Shown one piece after another: positions 54,159-60,359 of a DNA stretch of 64,000 nucleotides. A program made the position numbers and the translations under genes. The notes below the pieces were generated by a model. The model saw only the letters and a program-made list of their open reading frames with translations. It did no database searches and had not been told where the DNA came from. The stretch is from Chitinophagaceae bacterium IBVUCB2 (lineage in GTDB: Bacteria; Bacteroidota; Bacteroidia; Chitinophagales; Chitinophagaceae), in NCBI GenBank assembly GCA_002127295.1, contig NFUV01000001.1, positions 2,180,538-2,244,537 on the forward strand, given 5' to 3'. How positions within the stretch are numbered: the first letter of the stretch is position 1; the number at the start of each line of letters is the position of its first letter.

Positions 54159-55163
54159 CTATTTCTTCAACTTTAAAATACTCCAGTCTGTTTCTTCTGC
54201 TATAATTGTATTCGAAAGTTTACCAAGTCCGTCAATCTCCATCTCTATCACATCATTTGCCTGCAGCCATTGCTCAGGATAATTCGGGTCGTTTAGTTTT
54301 CCCGTGCCATTCAATTCTAAAAAGCAACCTGTGCCAACGGTACCACTACCAATAACATCCCCGGGATATAGATCAACGCCATACGATGCCCGTTCAATTA
54401 TTTCTGCAAAGGTCCAATCCATATCGCCTACATTGCCATCACTTACCTGTTTTCCATTTACCCAACATTGCATGCGAAGATTCCATGCTTTGCCGGTATG
54501 ATTTTCTTTCGACGGAATTTCAAAAGATTGAAGTTCATCTTTTGTTACCAGCCATGGGCCGATAGCCGTAGAAAAATCTTTTCCTTTGGCCGGACCAAGA
54601 TTTAATAACATTTCCTCCATTTGCAAACGTCTTGCACTTATATCATTCATGATCATCAGGCCGGCAATATATTCATCTGCTTCAGCAGCTTTAATATTCC
54701 TGCCATGTTTGCCAATTACAATGGCAACTTCCAATTCAAAATCTAATTTTTCAAAATGATCAGGCATGCAGCTTACGGGACCTGGGCCAGTAATGCTGTG
54801 ATGATTAGTAAAATAAAAGATCGGGTATTGATCAAACTCTGCGATCATATCTACTTTCCGATTTCTTCTGGCTGCTGCCACATGTTGCCGGAATGCATAG
54901 CCATCACGACAAGAAGTAGGAAAGGGAACAGGTGCAAGCAATTGCACATCTTTTAGTAAAACACCTCTGTTGCTTGTTCTTGTTCCTTCTTTCAGCAATA
55001 GTTCACCGGCTTGTGCAACTGGAAAATATTCTTCCCAATAATTTAAAAACAGGTTCATGCTGTTAGGAAGGTCGGGGTGCAACACTTCCATATCATATAT
55101 AGTATCATTTATTAATACACCGAGTTGCTCTCTTTCTTCTTTGAGGTAGGAAACTAACTTCAT
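54159..55163 (-). CDS. Fumarylacetoacetate hydrolase family protein
   Basis: A 334-residue enzyme with the FAH fold. Metal ligands are in 'DFELEVAIVIGKHGRN' and 'IAGLMIMNDISARRLQ', and the conserved 'KDFSTAIGPWLVTKDEL', 'GDMDWTFAEIIERAS' and 'DVIGSGTVGTGC' follow. Members cleave C-C bonds in fumarylacetoacetate or related acylpyruvates. The length and the N-terminal 'MKLVSYLKEEREQLGVL' fit the bacterial FahA group. With the adjacent flavin reductase this suggests the tyrosine/homogentisate pathway, although hppD and hmgA are not in the window. Confidence 0.88.
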   Translation of the reverse strand: MKLVSYLKEEREQLGVLINDTIYDMEVLHPDLPNSMNLFLNYWEEYFPVAQAGELLLKEGTRTSNRGVLLKDVQLLAPVPFPTSCRDGYAFRQHVAAARRNRKVDMIAEFDQYPIFYFTNHHSITGPGPVSCMPDHFEKLDFELEVAIVIGKHGRNIKAAEADEYIAGLMIMNDISARRLQMEEMLLNLGPAKGKDFSTAIGPWLVTKDELQSFEIPSKENHTGKAWNLRMQCWVNGKQVSDGNVGDMDWTFAEIIERASYGVDLYPGDVIGSGTVGTGCFLELNGTGKLNDPNYPEQWLQANDVIEMEIDGLGKLSNTIIAEETDWSILKLKK

Positions 55164-55216
55164 ATTGAAATTTTATAGAGATGCGAAGTTAACAAGGTTG
55201 TTTGTAAATTGCCGGA

Positions 55217-57079
55217 ATGAAAAAATGGTTATTTATTTTCTTATTGCCGATACTGGCTTTTACTTATAACGAAGAGCCGCAAAGCTGGATTCGTATTAAT
55301 CAGCTTGGCTATACTCCGGATGGAGTGAAAGTAGCGATTTGGTGTAGCAAGCAGCAGTTAGCCCTTAGCAGTTGGCAGTTGGTAGATGCGGTTTCAAAAA
55401 AAGTTGTTTCTTCCGGCAGTTCAGGAAAAGCATTTGGTACTTACGGACCTTTTAAAGAAACATATCGCTTAAACTTTTCTTCTTTTAAAAAACCCGGACG
55501 ATATTATTTACAAGCTGGCGGTGCTACATCACCAGAATTTACCATTGGCGATGATGTATATAAAGGAGCCGCCGATTTTTGTTTGCGTTATATGCGGCAG
55601 CAACGAACCGGTTTCAATCCTTATTTAAAAGATAGTTGCCATACACATGATGGCTATGTATTGTACGGAGAAAAAGCAGGAATAAAAGACAGTACCAGAA
55701 TTGATGTGGTAGGTGGCTGGCATGATGCGTCTGATTATTTGCAATACTCAACAACATCTGCGAATGCTACTTATCATTTGCTGATGGCCTACCGTGATTT
55801 TCCCAAAGTATTTACAGATGAAAAACAAGCCAATGGTTTGGATGGAAAAAATGGAATGGCAGATGTACTCGACGAAGCAAAATGGGGATTGGATTGGTTA
55901 TTAAAAATGCACCCGAGAGAAGATTGGATGTTTAACCAGATTGCCGACGACCGTGACCACATGGGTATGCGCATACCCAAGCAAGATACTTTTTATGGAA
56001 GAGGATTTGAACGGCCTGTATATTTTGTAAGTGGCGAACCACAGCAGCGGGGAAAGTTTATGAATAATACAACGGGAACAAGTTCTACGGCGGGGAAGTT
56101 TGCAAGTGCTTTTGCATTGGGAGCCGAAGTGTATAATGGTGTAGATACTATATATAGTGACTTATTACTTAATAAAAGCTCGTCAGCATTTTCGTTTGCA
56201 GTTAAAAAAAATGGTGTAACACAAACAGCTTCTGTAAAATCACCTTACATCTATGCAGAGGATAATTGGGTTGATGATTTAGAATTAGCAACTGCCACGG
56301 AAGCCTCTGCACACAAAGTGACTTGGAAAAGAAGAATGAGCAGATTGATACAGTATACAAAGACACATAAAGATGGATATCATTTGCCAAACCCTGGTTT
56401 GTTTATTGGAGGCTCTTACACCTATGCTAAGCAAGAACCCATCACTCCCTGGCTTGGTTCAGATACGGCGAAACATTATCAATGGTATCCATTCATCAAT
56501 ATCGGCCATTATGAATTAGCCAAACAATTAAAAGATAAAAGACGAGATACAATCATCAGTTACTATAAAGAAGGTATTGAGAGAGTTTGGAACAAAGCCC
56601 AGCAAAATGCTTTCTACCGTGGCGTTCCATTTATCTGGTGCAGTAATAATCTCACTACATCATTTGCTATTCAATGTTATTGGTATAGAGAATTAACTGG
56701 CGATAAACAATTCTCAGAATTAGAACAAGCAAATTTCGATTGGTTATTCGGGTGCAATCCTTGGGGCACAAGTATGGTCTATGGCCTGCCCTCATGGGGA
56801 GACACACCTGTTGACCCACACTCTGCATTCACTCACATAAAAAAATACCCGATTGATGGCGGATTAGTGGATGGTCCGGTTTATGGAAGTATTTATAATA
56901 ATCTCATCGGTATTAAATTATACGAACCGGATGAGTATGCAACTTTTCAAAGTGGCTTAGCGGTTTATCATGATGATTATGGTGATTACAGTACCAACGA
57001 ACCAACAATGGATGGAACTGCTTCATTAATTTATCTATTGGCTGCGAAGGAGGCAGAAGCTAAGCCAAAAAAGAAATAG
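55217..57079 (+). CDS. GH9 endoglucanase, frame open to a -1 fusion with a deacetylase
   Basis: A 620-residue exported enzyme of glycoside hydrolase family 9. Signal peptide about 1-17; an Ig-like CelD_N domain 'IRINQLGYTPDGVKVAIW' (about 24-105); then the (alpha/alpha)6 catalytic domain. Catalytic residues: Asp170 and Asp173 in 'GGWHDASDYLQYS' and Glu595 in 'STNEPTMDGTA'. 'WLFGCNPWGTSMVYGL' is also typical. The C-terminal 'AKEAEAKPKKK' ends on a slippery A AAA AAG with a hairpin after it, and the -1 frame continues into the deacetylase (see the site entry). GH9 enzymes cut beta-1,4-glucans. Here the target may be cellulose-like plant or algal matrix. Confidence 0.93.
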   Translation: MKKWLFIFLLPILAFTYNEEPQSWIRINQLGYTPDGVKVAIWCSKQQLALSSWQLVDAVSKKVVSSGSSGKAFGTYGPFKETYRLNFSSFKKPGRYYLQAGGATSPEFTIGDDVYKGAADFCLRYMRQQRTGFNPYLKDSCHTHDGYVLYGEKAGIKDSTRIDVVGGWHDASDYLQYSTTSANATYHLLMAYRDFPKVFTDEKQANGLDGKNGMADVLDEAKWGLDWLLKMHPREDWMFNQIADDRDHMGMRIPKQDTFYGRGFERPVYFVSGEPQQRGKFMNNTTGTSSTAGKFASAFALGAEVYNGVDTIYSDLLLNKSSSAFSFAVKKNGVTQTASVKSPYIYAEDNWVDDLELATATEASAHKVTWKRRMSRLIQYTKTHKDGYHLPNPGLFIGGSYTYAKQEPITPWLGSDTAKHYQWYPFINIGHYELAKQLKDKRRDTIISYYKEGIERVWNKAQQNAFYRGVPFIWCSNNLTTSFAIQCYWYRELTGDKQFSELEQANFDWLFGCNPWGTSMVYGLPSWGDTPVDPHSAFTHIKKYPIDGGLVDGPVYGSIYNNLIGIKLYEPDEYATFQSGLAVYHDDYGDYSTNEPTMDGTASLIYLLAAKEAEAKPKKK

Positions 57080-57096
57080 CCTCCGGTTCAGGAGGC
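57047..57096 (+). promoter_or_regulatory. Candidate programmed -1 frameshift site
   Basis: In the GH9 frame the sequence reads CCA AAA AAG AAA TAG. The heptamer A AAA AAG (57067-57073) is the canonical bacterial -1 slippery site. After a 5-nt spacer, GCCTCC (57079-57084) and GGAGGC (57091-57096) form a 6-bp GC stem with loop GGTTCA. An SD-like AAGGAGG lies at 57047-57053, 13 nt upstream of the heptamer, as in dnaX. A -1 slip leads, with no stop, into the deacetylase frame, giving a fusion of about 860 residues. The alternative is a missing A in a homopolymer. Confidence 0.55.
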
Positions 57097-57156
57097 CTTA
57101 CTTACAGTCGTGGTGCTATTATTCGGGGCGACAGTACACAAAAAAATATTGCATTA

Positions 57157-57798
57157 GTGTTTACGGGAGATGAATTTGGAGAAGGCAGTGGTTTTATAGC
57201 TGAAACATTGGACGAAGAGAAAGTAAAAGCTTCTTTTTTTCTTACGGGTAGATTTTATCGGAACAAGGATTTCAAAAAACCTATTCAGCAACTAAAAAAG
57301 AATGGAAATTATTTAGCTGCCCATTCCGATCAGCATCTATTGTATTGCGATTGGATTAAACGGGACAGCCTGTTGGTAACAAAAAAGCAATTCAGTTTTG
57401 ACCTGGCGGATAATTATACCAACATGGCCCGTCATGGGATCAATATTAAAAAAGCAACTTATTTTTTGCCTCCTTATGAATGGTATAATGATACCATTGC
57501 TGCATGGACAAAAGACCTGAAACTGCAATTAATCAACTTTACACCCGGCACACTCAGCCATACCGACTATACCACCAGCAAGGATAAGAATTACCGCAGT
57601 AGTGAAACTATTTTCAATTCAATCATGAATTATGAAAAGCAAAAGCCAACCGGATTAAATGGTTTTCTCCTGTTGATGCATATTGGAGCCGGGCCCGATA
57701 GAGCGGATAAATTTTATAAATACCTGCCCCGTTTAATCAAAGAGTTGAAAGCCAAAGGCTATCATTTTCAAAGAGTTGATGAGCTTTTAAATCTTTAA
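57157..57798 (+). CDS. Polysaccharide deacetylase (NodB/CE4-like), probably the C-terminal part of a GH9 fusion
   Basis: A NodB-fold domain. The metal-binding 'TGDEFGEG' occupies the place of the TFDDG motif, 'AAHSDQHLLYCDW' supplies the HxxxH, and 'YFLPPYEWYND' and 'LLMHIG' are the later motifs. The nominal start is a GTG inside the first conserved strand ('NIALVFTGDE'). The frame is open from 57064, and the upstream in-frame residues 'GAIIRGDSTQKNIAL' belong to the domain, so GTG 57157 cannot be the biological start. There is no ATG, GTG or TTG before it and no signal peptide. I infer it is made by frameshifting from the GH9 gene. The substrate is probably an acetylated glycan. Confidence 0.75.
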   Translation: MFTGDEFGEGSGFIAETLDEEKVKASFFLTGRFYRNKDFKKPIQQLKKNGNYLAAHSDQHLLYCDWIKRDSLLVTKKQFSFDLADNYTNMARHGINIKKATYFLPPYEWYNDTIAAWTKDLKLQLINFTPGTLSHTDYTTSKDKNYRSSETIFNSIMNYEKQKPTGLNGFLLLMHIGAGPDRADKFYKYLPRLIKELKAKGYHFQRVDELLNL

Positions 57799-57842
57799 CT
57801 TACTCTGAACTCTAAACCTCAAACTCAAAACCGGCCTTTCCT

Positions 57843-57850
57843 TATCTTTG
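57843..57850 (+). promoter_or_regulatory. -7 promoter box of the fatty acid hydroxylase gene
   Basis: TATCTTTG is an exact TAnnTTTG match ending 4 nt before the ATG at 57855, as in the LON-domain gene. A leaderless transcript is expected. Confidence 0.5.
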
Positions 57851-57854
57851 CCGC

Positions 57855-58526
57855 ATGGAATTCGAGAAAATTCATAACAAAGGGCAGGCGCAGCTTTTCA
57901 AGAACCCCTACCTTGAAATGCTAACCAAAACACATCCATTAGTAATTTGGGGAATGTACACACCAGTAATGATTTATATGGTGTACTACAGCGGCACTAT
58001 CGGCTTCACTACCGGGCGAATTGCCCTTACTTTTTTAGGCGGTATGTTCTTCTGGACTTTCTTCGAATATTTAGCACACCGCTTTTTATTTCATATGATT
58101 GCGAATAGCGGCCGGGCAAAAAAATTCATTTACACATTACACGGTAATCATCACCATTACCCAAGAGATAAGCAGCGGTTATTTATGCCGCCGGTACCAA
58201 GTCTTATTCTTTCATCTGCTATTTTTGGTTTGATGTATTTGTTGATAGGGGCAAAGACGTTTATGTTTTTCCCTGGTTTCTTATTGGGCTATTTAATGTA
58301 TGGAACAATGCACTATGCTATCCATGCATGGAATCCTCCTTTCAAATGGATGAAGGGACTTTGGAGAAATCACCACCTCCATCATTATAAGAATGAACAT
58401 AATGGTTATGGCGTTAGTTCTACTATTTGGGATCATGTATTTGGAACCATGTTCGATTTAAAGAAAGAAAAAGAAGATAAAGACAAGGTGAAGGAATTAA
58501 TGTTTGAGAAGAAGGAAAAGAAATAA
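57855..58526 (+). CDS. Fatty acid hydroxylase / sterol desaturase family protein
   Basis: A 223-residue integral membrane di-iron enzyme. The histidine boxes are all present: 'EYLAHRFLFH', 'LHGNHHHYP', 'MHYAIH' and 'NHHLHHYKNE' in loops between four helices. The order matches fatty acid 2-hydroxylase-type members, which in Bacteroidota may hydroxylate sphingolipid or other membrane fatty acids; the exact substrate is inference. A terminator follows at 58555. Confidence 0.9.
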   Translation: MEFEKIHNKGQAQLFKNPYLEMLTKTHPLVIWGMYTPVMIYMVYYSGTIGFTTGRIALTFLGGMFFWTFFEYLAHRFLFHMIANSGRAKKFIYTLHGNHHHYPRDKQRLFMPPVPSLILSSAIFGLMYLLIGAKTFMFFPGFLLGYLMYGTMHYAIHAWNPPFKWMKGLWRNHHLHHYKNEHNGYGVSSTIWDHVFGTMFDLKKEKEDKDKVKELMFEKKEKK

Positions 58527-58554
58527 TTCAAAGTATTTTATATAAAGTAAGAGG

Positions 58555-58579
58555 GCTCTGTTTTTGACAGAGCTTTTTT
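58555..58579 (+). terminator. Terminator of the fatty acid hydroxylase gene
   Basis: GCTCTGT (58555-58561) and ACAGAGC (58567-58573) pair around a 5-nt T-rich loop and are followed by TTTTTT. This isolates the hydroxylase from the lipase gene. Confidence 0.85.
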
Positions 58580-58626
58580 ATTTAATTATGTTTTGGCTTA
58601 ACAGAATTGCTTAGGTTTGATATTGG

Positions 58627-59676
58627 ATGATATATATGAGAAAACATATTCTTCTTTTTATGGTTGTTGTTACAGTTGTTCTTGCAGCTTGTAAGTCTGG
58701 CAAAAAAGATGAGCAGCAATTGGCTCCATTCCTTTCGGCAAAAGACGCTATACAACTGAATCAACTTATTTATAAAGATAGTAGCCGGAATGCTTTTGCT
58801 AAATATGCGCCGGCTTACGAAGTGATCTTTGTGCCCCAGCCAGTAAATGGCAATTATGCCATTATTGCAAAAAGCAAAGCTGCCAATCAATACGCATTAA
58901 TAATAAGAGGCTCAGTGATAGAATTCAGTAATGAAGGCTTTCAAAATTTTATTCTGCAGGATTTTAATATTTTTAAAATTAAATCCTGGAATTATACGGA
59001 TAGTGTAAAAGATGCTTATATAAGTAACGGGGCATGGATCGGCTTTCAAAATTTGTTACTGCTGAGAGATATACAAACAGGATTAACCATCAAAGAATTT
59101 ATAGAACAGAAAGTACCGGCTAATGCAAGTATAGTTATAACCGGTCATAGCCTTGGCGGCAATCTTGCCTACCCTTTAGCAGGATATTTAAAGAAGGAAT
59201 TACCTGTCGGCAAAAAGGAAAATCTTCAACTTATAACTTTTGGTGCACCGGCTGCGGGGAATGCCGCTTTTGTAAAAGATATGGAAGACAAATTTCCCAA
59301 TGCGGAACGTTATACTACTGATATGGATATAGCATCAATTTTTCCGGATATTGAAGGAATACAACAAATGTCAAAATTGATAGGACTAGATACAATACTC
59401 CATCTTGGCGCATTAACGAATAGTGTAATCGGGAAAGAGCTAAATGCTGGACGATTATTGGATTTAGCCGGCGAAATATTAGAAAGAACCAATGTAATAA
59501 ATGAGACCAATAAATATGTACAGAGTCAAAAGCATCTCCGGCAATTAATGAATACATATATAGACTCTGCTACCTCTGGTTTATCTGTAGAGGCAATTTT
59601 CGATAAAGCTTATCGCTTTCACAAAGTGGATAGATATGCAGAATTGTTGGGTGGAGGAGCTTTAAAAGAAGATTAA
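58627..59676 (+). CDS. Class 3 lipase-family lipoprotein
   Basis: A 349-residue lipoprotein. The signal peptide ends in the lipobox 'LAAC'. The alpha/beta hydrolase core of the lipase class 3 family has 'YALIIRGSVIEFSNEGF' (about 88-104) and the nucleophile 'GHSLGGNLAY' with Ser175. 'TFGAPAAGNAAF' follows, with an acid in 'TTDMDIASIFPD'. ATG at 58636 is an equally good start. It is probably an outer-membrane or periplasmic esterase. A small gene of unknown function runs convergently, with a 1-bp gap. Confidence 0.82.
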   Translation: MIYMRKHILLFMVVVTVVLAACKSGKKDEQQLAPFLSAKDAIQLNQLIYKDSSRNAFAKYAPAYEVIFVPQPVNGNYAIIAKSKAANQYALIIRGSVIEFSNEGFQNFILQDFNIFKIKSWNYTDSVKDAYISNGAWIGFQNLLLLRDIQTGLTIKEFIEQKVPANASIVITGHSLGGNLAYPLAGYLKKELPVGKKENLQLITFGAPAAGNAAFVKDMEDKFPNAERYTTDMDIASIFPDIEGIQQMSKLIGLDTILHLGALTNSVIGKELNAGRLLDLAGEILERTNVINETNKYVQSQKHLRQLMNTYIDSATSGLSVEAIFDKAYRFHKVDRYAELLGGGALKED

Positions 59677-59677
59677 A

Positions 59678-59998
59678 CTACCATTTATTCTCATCATCAA
59701 TATCATTATCCCGCTGGCTGAATTGTTGGCGGGATTTTATTTTTTGTGCTTGCCGTTCTATCATCAGGTTGGCGATGAGCAAACCCGCATCTGTACCAGG
59801 ATTGTCCTTTAATAATAATTTCAATTTTGTTTCATTTACATCCATCCGATAAAGTATGGAAATCAGTTTATCAAAATTGTTTGCGACCAACTCATTTACT
59901 GCACTAATTAATAACTGCTTATTGAAAGAATAGTCATCGTCTCGAAGAACTATACCCATTTCTTTTGCTACTGCATTGATGATTTGTTCTTGTTCCAT
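59678..59998 (-). CDS. Small hypothetical protein
   Basis: A 106-residue soluble protein, helical and charged: 'EQEQIINAVAKEMGIVLRDDDYSF', an 'LISAVNELVANNFDKLISILYRMDVNETKL' helix pair ('NELVANNFDKLISILYRMDV'), and a basic/Gln-rich C-terminus 'RQAQKIKSRQQFSQRDNDIDD'. I do not recognise it, though the pattern recalls a short Bacteroidota family. I chose ATG at 59998; a second ATG at 60037 extends it by 13 residues. Confidence 0.55.
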   Translation of the reverse strand: MEQEQIINAVAKEMGIVLRDDDYSFNKQLLISAVNELVANNFDKLISILYRMDVNETKLKLLLKDNPGTDAGLLIANLMIERQAQKIKSRQQFSQRDNDIDDENKW

Positions 59999-60359
59999 TT
60001 GTATATTTCTGCGGTTGCATAAAATTACATAGTTCATTTTTGTATAGAATATTTTATTTACCGGCGCAGTGGTGCAACAAAAACAATTTGATTGCGTATT
60101 TACTTTTAAAGTATGCAGGACTTCACATATGCCAGGTTGCGAACCAAACCATGAACTTGGTGAGGAAACTCGACTGCGGGCTATAAATAGTTTTTATAAT
60201 ACTCTATTTCATTCTCAAATAATATAATACCCCAAGCTCCCGATCTTAATCTATACTAGGAATTTACCGCTCATACAATAAAATGTTAAAACAATTTTCT
60301 ACGAATCATTCGTACGACAACAATCGTATATATTTGTTCCTTTAACCATTACCTACGCC
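59999..60359 (+). promoter_or_regulatory. Promoter region of the large barrel gene
   Basis: This 361-bp gap has no gene. A -7 box TATATTTG at 60329-60336 lies 23 nt before the ATG at 60360. Just upstream, ACGAAT-C-ATTCGT (60301-60313) is a 13-bp palindrome, and TACGA/TCGTA (60313-60328) is a second inverted repeat that overlaps it by one base. These two adjacent repeats in the promoter look like operator sites. No consensus -33 TTTG is visible, so activation by a regulator is plausible. Confidence 0.5.

Noticed and set aside
57157-57157. GTG 57157 as a normal start of the deacetylase
   Set aside because: It lies inside the first conserved strand of the domain; conserved residues upstream in the same frame, no signal peptide and no other start codon argue against it.
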